64,000 nt of DNA. Source: Bin5 sp022827195. Lineage in GTDB: Bacteria > Chloroflexota > Anaerolineae > Caldilineales > Caldilineaceae. Each line of letters begins with the position of its first letter. The stretch's first letter is position 1. Where the stretch lies: NCBI GenBank assembly GCA_965208275.1, contig OZ242331.1:1736001-1800000 (forward strand), read 5' to 3'. Positions 49,981 through 58,802 of the stretch are shown in pieces. Both the position numbers and the translations under genes were made by a program. The notes below the pieces were generated by a model, which saw nothing but the letters and a program-made list of their open reading frames with translations, was not told the origin of the DNA and did not search any database.

Positions 49981-50775
49981 ATGCTCTCACTCGCACAAAA
50001 GCGTGAGTTTCACGAACAAGGTTTCATAAAGGTCTCCGGCGCTGTACCTAAAGTGATGTTCGACACCGCCCTGCGCGCAGTCAACCATTCCATCGGTTCG
50101 GTTGGCTTGGGCGGCGAAGACATGGAAAACAACCGGTCGGCCTTTTTCTGCGCGGAGCAATTGGAGGCGCCGGTAATCCTCGACCTCTTCAACAGGACGC
50201 CGGTTATTGACATTGCCGAGGAGCCGATGGGAAAGGGAAACGTCTTGCCTATGGTCACGGCAAAGCCATATCCGCGCTTCCCGCTCCCTCCCGGCGAAGA
50301 TGCGCCCGAACCGCGCGTCCACATCGACGGCATCGGCAGCGGCACCAACAGCATGGCCAAGGGGGTATACCGCATGGGTTTCACAGCTTTCGCCGTCGTC
50401 TATCTCGCCTACCTGCTGGAAGCGAACGCCGGAAACTTTACCGTCTGGCCCAAGTCCCACCGCGCATACCAGGACTATTTCAAGTAGGTGGGCCACGAGG
50501 TCCTGGCAAACGGGATGCCCAGGACTGAAATGCCGGAAGGCCCTGTGATGGCAAAGGGAAAGGCCGGAGACCTGATCCTTGCTCACCACCAGATATTGCA
50601 CACAGGCGGACCAAGCGCTTCGCCGAATGTGCGGCACGCGGTCATAGCCCGGCTGCGGCACAAGGACGTCGCCGAAATCAACTACGACGCATACACGGAT
50701 ATCCGGCGGGAGTGGCCAGGCATGTCGAAGGTCGTTCTCGGTCAGGCGGAGGCCGGTAAGGACGGACGATCCTAG
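49981..50775 (+). pseudogene. Phytanoyl-CoA dioxygenase family gene split by in-frame TAG
   Basis: GGAGG precedes an ATG at 49981. The frame runs 168 codons to TAG (50485-50487) and continues open in the same frame to 50775; together the two parts make a normal-length PhyH protein (264 residues plus the stop position). The first part has the 2-oxoglutarate/Fe site RVHIDGIG (H114, D116); the second has the matching NVRHAVIARL (His, Arg). These are two halves of one fold, so neither alone should work. The stop sits after DYFK in a helix before GHEV. A single base change (for example CAG, AAG or GAG to TAG) explains it. Alternatives are readthrough, separate translation of the second half from GTG 50488, or a sequencing error. 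Confidence 0.75.
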
Positions 50776-50822
50776 CTTGCCCAAAGGCGGCAGGCTGCGG
50801 GGTGCCTTCGCTCGCGATCCGT

Positions 50823-52181
50823 TCAGGGCGGGTAGGCCCCACCCTGGATCGCATCCTCGCGCGCGTCCTCCAAAATGGTCTGTATCTCCTCGACTCGGAT
50901 GCGCGTGCCAGTCTTGAGGAATAGCCGCCGCAACACAGATGTGAAGCCGCGCTGCATTTCGTCCGGAATAACAAGCGAAAGGGGCGGACGGATCGCATCG
51001 GCGCCGCGTACAATTTGACCGCCCTTGACCGCGGCCTCCGAAAGCAGTTCATCGTCGAGACCCTGGTGCACCGGCACATAGCCGGCGTTGCCATCGTCCT
51101 CTCCCATCTGCCTCAGCTGCAGCTCCTGCGCCTCCGTAGACCCCATGTAGCCCACAAACACGCCAGCCGCGACAGGGTTCAACGCGCCGGCGGGGACGAC
51201 ATAGCCGAACACGACCGAAACCTCGCCTGTCGCGACGCTCGCGTCGATCGGGGGGAACTGGAAAAAGTCCAGCTCGGTCGCAAAGGCCGGCGGAAGTTCG
51301 CCCGCGCTGAAGTGAGGGGCGAGCGCCATGACGGCCTTCTCCCTGTTCAGAGGATTGGCCGAATCGCCGCGCACGAGAGCCGTCATGCTGGACAGGTCGC
51401 TTGTGCTGCCCGGCGTCTCGATAAAGTAGCCGCGCTCCAGCATCGACAGCCACAGCTCCCAGACGCGGGCAACGCGCTCGTCGTGATAGCTTACGCGCCC
51501 GGCCATGAGCTCGGCGTGGAACTCCGGCCCGTTCAGTCGCATACTAAGGTAGTCAAACCAGAAACTGCTGACGAACGAGTTCTGCCCGGCCAGCGAGAGC
51601 GGGGTCTCCCCGTTTGCCAGCAAGGTATCGCAGATGCGGATGAACGCCTCCCAGTCGGCAGGCGGTGACAGGCCGTGCCGGTCAAAGACCTCCACATTGT
51701 AGTAGATGCCCGCCCAACTGAAGCCTGCCGGCACCAGGCGGGGCGTACCCTCAATCCGGCTCAGATCGTGGAACTGGTCGCCAAACGACTCGGCAAGGTT
51801 GTTCTCGCTCCACACGTCCGCGAGATCCGAGAGCAGCCCCTGCTCAGCGGCGCCGCGCAAGAGCAACCCATCCCACAACAACATCACGTCGGGCGGCGGC
51901 GAATCGAGGAGGTAGTCGGCCGCGTCGCCGCGCATGGGCTGCCTGTCGAGTTCGATGCCGGGCGCGCGCTCCAGGAACCGGTCGATCGCAACCTGTTCGG
52001 TCGCGGCCACACTCGAGAAACTCGGGGATACGTAGGATAGAGTAAGCGGGGGGCCCTCTGCCTCGAAGAGGATCTCGCTGTCACGGTCGCGGCCGCAGCC
52101 GGCCAGCAGCGCGCACAGGATGGGCAACAGACCGAACACCATGAGTGAGCGAGCCCGTGCTGAGAAAATGGTCTTTGACAT
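50823..52181 (-). CDS. ABC-type extracellular solute-binding lipoprotein
   Basis: 452 residues from the ATG at 52181 (MSKTIFSARARSLMVFG); a TTG at 52226 is possible but lacks support. The lipobox is LLAGC at about residue 29. The mature part looks like a family 1 (sugar) binding protein: PPDVMLLWDGLLLRGAAEQGLLSDL, VPAGFSWAGIYYNVEVFDRHGLSPPADWEAFI, and ALNPVAAGVFVGYMGSTEAQ near the end. It would capture a sugar or oligosaccharide outside the cell and hand it to membrane permeases. No permease or ATPase is adjacent, so it is an orphan. The tail EEIQTILEDAREDAIQGG is normal for the family. Confidence 0.82.
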   Translation of the reverse strand: MSKTIFSARARSLMVFGLLPILCALLAGCGRDRDSEILFEAEGPPLTLSYVSPSFSSVAATEQVAIDRFLERAPGIELDRQPMRGDAADYLLDSPPPDVMLLWDGLLLRGAAEQGLLSDLADVWSENNLAESFGDQFHDLSRIEGTPRLVPAGFSWAGIYYNVEVFDRHGLSPPADWEAFIRICDTLLANGETPLSLAGQNSFVSSFWFDYLSMRLNGPEFHAELMAGRVSYHDERVARVWELWLSMLERGYFIETPGSTSDLSSMTALVRGDSANPLNREKAVMALAPHFSAGELPPAFATELDFFQFPPIDASVATGEVSVVFGYVVPAGALNPVAAGVFVGYMGSTEAQELQLRQMGEDDGNAGYVPVHQGLDDELLSEAAVKGGQIVRGADAIRPPLSLVIPDEMQRGFTSVLRRLFLKTGTRIRVEEIQTILEDAREDAIQGGAYPP

Positions 52182-52248
52182 GGGAAATCGCCGTGAACTG
52201 TTTCGGCGCGGCGAACCTTCCTGCAACGCGCCTATGTGAAGTCTGTGC

Positions 52249-53208
52249 TCAGCCGTCAGTTTGGCGCAGCCGTCCCGACAGCGCCCGAATGTGTGCTACG
52301 CCGATGCCGCAGCAGCCGCCGACCAGTTTCGCACCCTGCTCAACCCACTTCTGGGCCTCGTCGGCAAAGGATTGCGGCTGAATGATATCGACAAAATGCC
52401 AGTTCGGCATCTCGAAGTAGCCGCTTTCAGGATACGCGCCCGCGGGCCCGTCCCAGACGGTCTGAATGACCGAGAGCGCATCGCCGATGACGTTCACGTC
52501 GCTGTGCATGACGGCCGCCAACGTGCCGCCATGGGCCATTACGGCAGCCACGCAGGCCTCGAAGCCGATTTCATCGCCGATCGCCGGGTCCATGACCAGC
52601 CGTCCTTCCTGCGTCCTCTTGCAGCTGAATCCCACCCAGACGGGCAGACCCATGGCCGAGGCGGCGTCGAGCGCCACACAACTGCAATCGATGTCCCGCA
52701 TCATCTCCAGCAACAGCAAGTCAACGCCGGAAGCGGCAAGCAGCTCGGCCTGTTCTGTGAAGACAGCCCCCATGTCTCGCAGTGAAGGCCTGGATGAACC
52801 GTCGGCACCGGCCGCCATCGGCGAGATAGAACCGGCGATCCAGACGTCTTCAGGAGTCAGCTCCCAGCCACTGTCCACAGCACCTGCTTTCGCCTCGGCC
52901 GCCTCAACCCTGGCCTGCCTGGCCTCCAAAACAGCCTGGCGATTGATCGATTCGGTCATGTCTTCCGCGCCGGCAGCCCGCAGCAGATGGCGTCCGCTCG
53001 CGAAGGTGTTCGTGATGATGACCTCCGCGCCGGCGTGGATGTAGTCGAGATGTACCTGGCGAACAATCTCGGGATGGGACGCGACGGCCAGTCCGCACCA
53101 GGCGGCACCATCCATCGGCACGCCGCGCCGTTGCAGCTCTGTGCCGGTGGCGCCGTCAAGCAGGATCGGGCGGCACTCTTCGAGTCGCTCGCTTAGCGGT
53201 TTCACCAT
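52249..53208 (-). CDS. Homocysteine S-methyltransferase family protein
   Basis: 319 residues from the ATG at 53208, with GGAG eight bases upstream. The frame is open 80 codons further but without start support. The barrel begins ILLDGATGTELQRRGVP and carries LDYIHAGAEVIITNTFASGRHLL. The zinc ligands are a Cys in GFSCKR and the pair in VGGCCGIG. The family transfers a methyl group from S-methylmethionine, SAM or betaine to homocysteine, giving methionine; no cobalamin domain is present. It is 67 bp upstream of the orphan binding protein on the same strand, which is probably chance. Confidence 0.87.
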   Translation of the reverse strand: MVKPLSERLEECRPILLDGATGTELQRRGVPMDGAAWCGLAVASHPEIVRQVHLDYIHAGAEVIITNTFASGRHLLRAAGAEDMTESINRQAVLEARQARVEAAEAKAGAVDSGWELTPEDVWIAGSISPMAAGADGSSRPSLRDMGAVFTEQAELLAASGVDLLLLEMMRDIDCSCVALDAASAMGLPVWVGFSCKRTQEGRLVMDPAIGDEIGFEACVAAVMAHGGTLAAVMHSDVNVIGDALSVIQTVWDGPAGAYPESGYFEMPNWHFVDIIQPQSFADEAQKWVEQGAKLVGGCCGIGVAHIRALSGRLRQTDG

Positions 53209-53460
53209 ACTCGTCGCTCCTCTGTCAAAGCGGCATTTGAACCCTGCCGGCGAGTCCACTGGCGCAATTGTATCAATAGCGGATGAAATCGCGAACAATC
53301 GTCGGTACCCCGTCTCGCCGTTTGGCCCGACGCGCATTCGTGCCGGCCAAGCCGCGTCAGACCGACTTTGCCCATCTGCCCGCGATAGGATAGGCTTTTG
53401 CCCATACCTTCGACCAAACTGCAACGAAGGTCCGGGACGATCCAGGAGCACTGTAGCGCC

Positions 53461-54801
53461 ATGTCCACGCCAATCTACGACCGGCCGATCGACCTCTTGC
53501 GTACCCTCATTCGCTTCGATACTACGAATCCGCCGGGAAAAGAGGCCGAGTGTATTGGCTACCTTGCCGGCCTACTGCGGGACGCCGGACTCTCGCCCGT
53601 GCTCCTGGCGAAGGACCCTGGCCGGCCCAACCTTGTCGCCCGGCTGCCGGGTCGCGGCGAAGCACCCGGCCTTGTGCTGCAGGGTCACGTGGACGTCGTG
53701 ACGACGGCCAACCAGAACTGGCAGCAGGACCCCTTCGCCGCCGAGCTGATCGACGGCGTCGTATGGGGCCGCGGCAGCCTCGACATGAAGAGCGGCGTGA
53801 CGATGATGACCTGCGCGGTCCTGCGTGCCGCGGCCGAGGGACGCAAGCCGGCGGGCGACGTCGTGCTCACCATCATGAGCGATGAGGAGGCCGGCAGCGA
53901 TTTCGGCGCGCGCTTTCTGACCGAGCAGCATTCCGAGCAGTTTGCTGGCGCCGCCTATGCCATCGGTGAGGGAGGCGGCAGTGCACAGTATTTCGGAGAC
54001 CAGCGATTCTACCCGCTGATGGTCGCCGAAAAGCAGGTCTGCTGGCTCCGAACCCGCATCACCGGGCCCGGAGGCCACGGTTCTTCGCCGCTGCGAGACG
54101 GGGCGATGGCCCGGCTCGGCAGGCTGCTGACGACGCTAAACGGCAACCGCCTGCCGGTCCACGTCACGCCGGTGATGGAGCAGATGCTGCCGGCGCTGGC
54201 GGAGTGCGCGCCGGACGACCTGGCGGCCTCAGCGTTGGCACTGCTGGATCCGGACCGAACCGAGGAGACGCTCGACCAGATGGCTGCCGACGGTCTGCAC
54301 CAGGCGCGCACGTTCGACGCCTTACTGCACAACACGGTCAACGCTACCGTGGTCGGGGGCGGCGTCAAGACAAACGTCATACCCAGCGAAATCCTGCTGG
54401 AGCTGGATGGGCGGGTGCTGCCGGGCTATACCTCCGACGACCTCATCGCCGAGCTTCACGTGCTGCTGGGCGACGACCTGCACTTCGAGATAATCCGTCA
54501 CGATCCGGGGCGCCCAAGTGTGGACATGGGCCTGTTTCCACTGCTGAAAGAGATCGTGGAAGAGTTCGATCCGGACGGTGTTGTCATTCCCTCGATGGTT
54601 GGCGGTTTTACCGACGGGCGCATGTTCTCCCGACTCGGCATCCAGAACTACGGATTTCTGCCGATGAAACTGCCGCCCGGAACGAATTTCAGCGCGACCG
54701 TACACGCCGCCGACGAGCGTGTGCCGGTTGAAGCGGTTGAATTCGGGTTGGAGGCGCTTTCGAACCTGCTCGACAGGTACGCGGCGGTTCCTGCGTCCTA
54801 G
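53461..54801 (+). CDS. M20/M28-type metallopeptidase or deacylase (ArgE/DapE/carboxypeptidase family)
   Basis: 446 residues from the ATG at 53461, with AGGAG twelve bases upstream. The M20 dimetal site is complete: LVLQGHVDVVTT (His, Asp), GRGSLDMKSGVT (bridging Asp), TIMSDEEAGSDFGA (catalytic Glu and Glu ligand), AIGEGGG, and a late His in ATVHAADERVPV. The dimerisation lid includes ITGPGGHGSSPLRDGA. Length and motif order match family members that trim N-acyl amino acids or dipeptides. It is followed 39 bp later by a methyltransferase gene. The substrate is unknown. Confidence 0.87.
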   Translation: MSTPIYDRPIDLLRTLIRFDTTNPPGKEAECIGYLAGLLRDAGLSPVLLAKDPGRPNLVARLPGRGEAPGLVLQGHVDVVTTANQNWQQDPFAAELIDGVVWGRGSLDMKSGVTMMTCAVLRAAAEGRKPAGDVVLTIMSDEEAGSDFGARFLTEQHSEQFAGAAYAIGEGGGSAQYFGDQRFYPLMVAEKQVCWLRTRITGPGGHGSSPLRDGAMARLGRLLTTLNGNRLPVHVTPVMEQMLPALAECAPDDLAASALALLDPDRTEETLDQMAADGLHQARTFDALLHNTVNATVVGGGVKTNVIPSEILLELDGRVLPGYTSDDLIAELHVLLGDDLHFEIIRHDPGRPSVDMGLFPLLKEIVEEFDPDGVVIPSMVGGFTDGRMFSRLGIQNYGFLPMKLPPGTNFSATVHAADERVPVEAVEFGLEALSNLLDRYAAVPAS

Positions 54802-54840
54802 ATCGGCTCGCGGGCCGTACATCGTGAACGGGACGGTGCA

Positions 54841-55620
54841 GTGATTTCGGAAGGTGAAGGCGACCTGAAGACGGCGGTGCAGCAGCAGTTCGGGCGCGTT
54901 GCGGCCAAGTACCTGACGAGCGCGGTGCACGCGCAGGGAGAGGACCTGCCGGTGATGGTCGAGTCTGCCAACCTGCGCGGGGACGAGCGGGTACTCGACG
55001 CAGGTTGCGGCGCCGGCCACGCCGCCTCCACTTTTGCACCGCACGCGGCCAGTGTGGTCGCGCTCGACTTCACCGAGTCGATGTTGCAGCAGGTGGAGCT
55101 CCTGGCCGAGGCGCGTGGACTCGGCAACATCGCTACCAGGCTCGGCGACGTCGAGTCGCTTCCCTTCGACGACAGTACGTTCGATCTTGTTATCTCCCGT
55201 TACAGCGCACATCACTGGCCGAACCCGGCGCAGGCCCTGAACGAGTTTCGCCGAGTCCTGCGTCGCGGCGGACGGTTCATTCTCAGTGACGTGATCGGCT
55301 TCGACGATCCGGTCTGCGACACCTACCTCAACGCCATCGAAATCCTGCGCGATTCGTCCCACGTGCGTGACTTTACGCTGAAGGAGTGGCGAAATCTCTT
55401 TTCAACGGCCCACTTCAGTCTGGAAGTGGTATTCACCTACCGCATTTACCTGGAGTTTGAAGAGTGGACGCGGCGTATGGAGACATCGGAGGTCAATCGA
55501 GCCGCCATCCGGTCGCTCTACGCAGTTGCGCCTTCAGAAGTCAGAGAAGCGTTGCAGATCGACGGCGAAGGACATTCCTTTCTGGCGGTCGTCCTGCGGG
55601 GCGCGGCTATCAATCGATAG
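54841..55620 (+). CDS. Class I SAM-dependent methyltransferase (UbiE-like)
   Basis: 259 residues with GTG start (GAACGGGACGGTGCA upstream gives only a weak site). The SAM loop is VLDAGCGAGHAASTFAP, followed by VVALDFTESML, GDVESLPFDDSTFDLVIS and LRRGGRFILSDV. UbiE/COQ5-type enzymes methylate quinones and small molecules; this one cannot be assigned. The LEFEEWTRRM region near the C-terminus is often seen in this group. Confidence 0.85.
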   Translation: MISEGEGDLKTAVQQQFGRVAAKYLTSAVHAQGEDLPVMVESANLRGDERVLDAGCGAGHAASTFAPHAASVVALDFTESMLQQVELLAEARGLGNIATRLGDVESLPFDDSTFDLVISRYSAHHWPNPAQALNEFRRVLRRGGRFILSDVIGFDDPVCDTYLNAIEILRDSSHVRDFTLKEWRNLFSTAHFSLEVVFTYRIYLEFEEWTRRMETSEVNRAAIRSLYAVAPSEVREALQIDGEGHSFLAVVLRGAAINR

Positions 55621-55780
55621 GAGGAAGGTCTCAGACTTTGTCTCGGTCTTCCTCGAACGGGCATGGCGCCGGTCGGTACGCGGCCGGCGGCTAGAAGAAG
55701 GCATCGGGAACGCTGCTCTTCAACCGGTGCCGCCACACGAATAGCCAACAATCACATGAGAAAAGGAGAGTAGGAGAGAC

Positions 55781-56749
55781 GTGGCAACCAATCCGATTAT
55801 CTATACGGGCACGGTCGGGCAGAGCGTTTGGCGCAGCCGCGACGGCGGCGAGTCCTGGGAAAGGGCGACGCAGGGCATGTTCTCGGAGTCGGACATACGG
55901 GCGCTGGCAATCAGCCCGGATGACGCGGCGGTACTGCTGGCGGGGACCGAGGCCGGCCTCTACCGCACCGAGGACGGCGGCGATACGTGGGCGCTGGTCG
56001 ATTCGCCGATGAACGAGCTGCAGATCTGGGCGCTTGCCATCGACCCGACCAACACGGATACGGTCTATGCCGGCACGTGCCCATCGGCGCTCTTCCGCAC
56101 GCGAGACGGGGGAGAGAGCTGGCAGGAGCTGGACGTTGAACTGGCCGACGAGTGCGTCGGCGTGCCGATCGTGCCCCGCGTCACGAGCATCGTTATCGAC
56201 CCCGACGATTCGCAGACGGTCTACGCCGGCATCGAGGTCGACGGTATGCGCATTAGCCGCGACGGCGGCGATACGTGGAGCGAGGGAAGCGATGGGCTTT
56301 CCAGCCTCGACATTCACGGCCTTGCGGTTGTGCCCGGGCCAACCAAGACGTTGGTCGCGAGCACCAACAACGACGTTTGTCTGACGACCGACATGCAGAA
56401 TTGGACGCCGCTGAACGTGAGGGCGCACTATCCCTGGCCATACTGCCGCGGCGTACTGCATCAGTCTAACGGCGAGAACAGCATCTGGGTCGGGGCTGGA
56501 AACGGCCCGCCGGGGGACGAGGGCGGCCTGTTCCAGACGAGCGACCTGGGCAAGACTTGGCAGCGGGCCGACCTGGGCGGCCTAGCCAACAGCACAATCT
56601 GGGCGGTCGTGAGCAACCCGGCTCTGCCGGACTGGATCGTGGCTTACAGCGTGGCCGGGCAGCTGTATCTCAGCACCGACGGCGGCCAGACATGGACCAA
56701 GCTGGAACGGGAGTTCGGCGAGGTGCGGGCGGTGGCGCTGGCCGCGTAG
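55781..56749 (+). CDS. BNR/Asp-box beta-propeller protein
   Basis: 322 residues, GTG start with GGAG five bases upstream. It consists almost entirely of repeats ending in the Asp-box: SRDGGESW, TEDGGDTW, TRDGGESW, SRDGGDTW, TSDLGKTW, STDGGQTW, plus a weaker TTDMQNW. Each is followed by strands such as DIRALAISPDDAAVLLAGT and ALAIDPTNTDTVYAGT, giving a six- or seven-bladed propeller like sortilin/Vps10 or sialidase folds. There is no sialidase FRIP motif and no signal peptide or membrane segment, so it is probably a cytoplasmic binding protein. A perfect bidirectional terminator follows. Confidence 0.82.
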   Translation: MATNPIIYTGTVGQSVWRSRDGGESWERATQGMFSESDIRALAISPDDAAVLLAGTEAGLYRTEDGGDTWALVDSPMNELQIWALAIDPTNTDTVYAGTCPSALFRTRDGGESWQELDVELADECVGVPIVPRVTSIVIDPDDSQTVYAGIEVDGMRISRDGGDTWSEGSDGLSSLDIHGLAVVPGPTKTLVASTNNDVCLTTDMQNWTPLNVRAHYPWPYCRGVLHQSNGENSIWVGAGNGPPGDEGGLFQTSDLGKTWQRADLGGLANSTIWAVVSNPALPDWIVAYSVAGQLYLSTDGGQTWTKLEREFGEVRAVALAA

Positions 56750-56827
56750 AAGGACCGGACCTGCGTGGGGCATCAAAACCATGGCCAGCAGGCGATCAGC
56801 GCTGCTGCCAGGTTCATACCAAACGTG

Positions 56828-56851
56828 ACGTCCCGGCTTTTGCCGGGACGT
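56828..56851. terminator. Bidirectional intrinsic terminator
   Basis: ACGTCCCGGC-TTTT-GCCGGGACGT, a perfect 10-bp stem, followed by TTGAT on the plus strand; the minus strand reads into CACGTTT. It separates the propeller gene from the convergent aldolase gene. Confidence 0.8.
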
Positions 56852-56892
56852 TTGATATTGGATTGCCTGAATCCCCGCGATTGGATTTGCAG

Positions 56893-57660
56893 CTATTCCA
56901 GCGACCTGTAGGCCTCGACGCCGGGGCGGAGCGTACCCAGCAGAAGCTGATAGTCAGGGCCGTAGCCGAGGAAGGTGAAGCCCTGGGCGGCGCGCTGGCG
57001 CAGCTCTTCGGGGCTGCCGGAGCCGATTCCGAGCGCGACGTCGCATCTCCCGGCTACGTCGCGGGCATGGTCGATGACCTTGTCGATTTCGGGCAAGGGC
57101 ATGTCGAATGGGTTCAGTCCGAGTGACAGGCAGAGATCGAATGCGCCGATGTAGAGGACGTCGATGCCCGGCACGTTTGCGATCTCCTCCAGGTTCTCGA
57201 CGGCCTCGGCTGTCTCCAGAATCAGCAGGATGAGGATGTTGTCGTTGGCATTGTCGAAGTAGCTCCCGTAGTCGATCGTGTAGTTTGAAGCGCGCAGGGG
57301 CCCGAAGCTGCGCCGTCCGTGGGGCGGGTAGCGGGAGGCCTGCACGATCGCCTCGGCCTCTGCGGCGGTCTTGACCATGGGTACGGCGATGCCCAGCGCG
57401 CCGATGTCGAGCGACCTCTGGATGAATACCGGATCGGCCGAAGGGATACGCACCATCGGGACGGTATCGGTGCTGTTCATGGCCATGAGAATCTGCTCTA
57501 CTTCGGCCATGTCGATGCCGTTGTGCTCCATTTCGACCACCAGCCATTCGCAGCCGGCGTGTGCCAGAAGTTCGGCGACTGTTCCACTGCCCATGCCCAT
57601 GAAACAACCGAAGGCGTTTTGGCCGCTCCGAATTGCCTGGCGCACTCTGTTCACCTGCAT
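56893..57660 (-). CDS. HpcH/HpaI family class II aldolase
   Basis: 255 residues, ATG start. The family cleaves 2-keto-3-deoxy acids (such as 2-keto-3-deoxy-L-rhamnonate) into pyruvate and an aldehyde with a divalent metal. Conserved parts are FMGMGSGTVAELLAHAGCEWLVVEMEHNGID (catalytic His46), PMVRIPSADP (Arg), ALGIAVPMVKTAAEAEAIV, RSFGPLRA, ILLILETAEAVENLEEI (metal Glu) and IDVLYIGAFDLCLSLG (metal Asp). It is the last gene of the minus-strand sugar cluster, which makes a sugar-acid aldolase role natural. The exact substrate cannot be read. Confidence 0.87.
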   Translation of the reverse strand: MQVNRVRQAIRSGQNAFGCFMGMGSGTVAELLAHAGCEWLVVEMEHNGIDMAEVEQILMAMNSTDTVPMVRIPSADPVFIQRSLDIGALGIAVPMVKTAAEAEAIVQASRYPPHGRRSFGPLRASNYTIDYGSYFDNANDNILILLILETAEAVENLEEIANVPGIDVLYIGAFDLCLSLGLNPFDMPLPEIDKVIDHARDVAGRCDVALGIGSGSPEELRQRAAQGFTFLGYGPDYQLLLGTLRPGVEAYRSLE

Positions 57661-57701
57661 CCTGGTCTCTCCTTGTGTGTGTTGGTCCTGTCAAGGGCTG
57701 A

Positions 57702-58748
57702 TCAATCCGGCAGGTCGACCGGATTGCCGCTGCTGATCGACTCGTAGACAGCGTCGATGGTCCGCATGTTGCCCAGGCTGAACTCGGGCGAAACGCGGTT
57801 GGGCCGGTCCGTCTCCAGGCAGTCGCAAAGGTGGCTGAGCTGGAGGTCGAACTGGTTGACCGAGGTGAAACTGTAGCGTTCGGTGTTGAAGTTATCGTGG
57901 AAGACCTGGACGGTGGCCGGGAGATCTTCCTTTTCGACAAATTCCTGTTCGCGCACACTGCGCTGATCGAAGGGCAGCTCCATGCGGATCCAGCCGCGCG
58001 TCCCCAGGACGTGGGTGGCCTGGCAGTAGCCCCACTCGTAACTGGAGGTCAGCTGCGCGGTCCGGTGTTCGGGAAACTGCAGCATGATCGAAGCCGACAT
58101 TTCGACGTCGGCTCCCTCGATCGGCGGGGTGCCGGCGGCGTACACGCGATGCGGCTCGGCGTCGAAGACGAAGCGCGCAAAGTGGATCAGATAGCTGGCG
58201 GTATCGAACACCGAGCCGCCGCCGCGCGCGCGTTCATAGCGCCAGGTGCCGGGCGCGGCAAAGCGAGTCAGCGGCGAGGTAAAGCTGCCGTGAACAGAGA
58301 CAGGGCGGCCGATGCGACCGGCGTCCAGAAGCTCTTTGACGCGCAGATGCTGGGGGTCGTGCCGCCACTTGAACGCCTCGGCCAGAAGGACGCCGTTTCG
58401 ATTGGCGGCTGCGATCATTTCCTCGCATTCGGCGGCGGTGATGCTGATCGGCTTCTCGACGAGGACGGCCCGCACTTTGCCCGAATCTGCGACGGCGATG
58501 GCAAGCTCGGCGTGGTAGACGCCCCAGACCGAGATGACGACGATGTCCAGCTCCTCCCGGTCCAGCATCTGCGCCAGATCGGTGTAGCGTTTCGACACGT
58601 TGAATTCGGCGCCAAAACGGTCGAGCGCCTCGGCGGAGATGTCGCAGATCGCGACCAGCTCGGCCTGTTCGACGTTTCTGCAAGCGCGCCCGTGGTCGCG
58701 TGCGTTTTCGCCCGCGCCAACGATGCCGACTCTGAATCTGGCTGGCAT
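57702..58748 (-). CDS. Gfo/Idh/MocA family NAD(P)-dependent oxidoreductase
   Basis: 348 residues from the ATG at 58748, with AAGGAG five bases upstream; a GTG two codons earlier overlaps that site. Rossmann loop GIVGAGENARDHGRAC, VAICDIS, VLVEKPISITAAE (the EKP motif with catalytic Lys) and KWRHDPQHLRVKELL follow, with the C-terminal beta-sheet domain (MLQFPEHRTAQLTSSYEWGYCQATHVLG). Members oxidise sugar or inositol hydroxyls, and others are thioethers or fluoride reductases. It is 42 bp from the aldolase, so the pair probably acts on one sugar. Confidence 0.88.
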   Translation of the reverse strand: MPARFRVGIVGAGENARDHGRACRNVEQAELVAICDISAEALDRFGAEFNVSKRYTDLAQMLDREELDIVVISVWGVYHAELAIAVADSGKVRAVLVEKPISITAAECEEMIAAANRNGVLLAEAFKWRHDPQHLRVKELLDAGRIGRPVSVHGSFTSPLTRFAAPGTWRYERARGGGSVFDTASYLIHFARFVFDAEPHRVYAAGTPPIEGADVEMSASIMLQFPEHRTAQLTSSYEWGYCQATHVLGTRGWIRMELPFDQRSVREQEFVEKEDLPATVQVFHDNFNTERYSFTSVNQFDLQLSHLCDCLETDRPNRVSPEFSLGNMRTIDAVYESISSGNPVDLPD

Positions 58749-58802
58749 GTACACTCCTTGCTACTGTGGGCCTGATCTTGCAGGCGGAAGCAATCTGTAG
58801 CC

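Noticed and set aside
50485..50487. TAG reassigned to an amino acid
   Set aside because: TAG is used as an ordinary terminal stop in many genes of the window, and no pyrrolysine or suppressor gene is seen.
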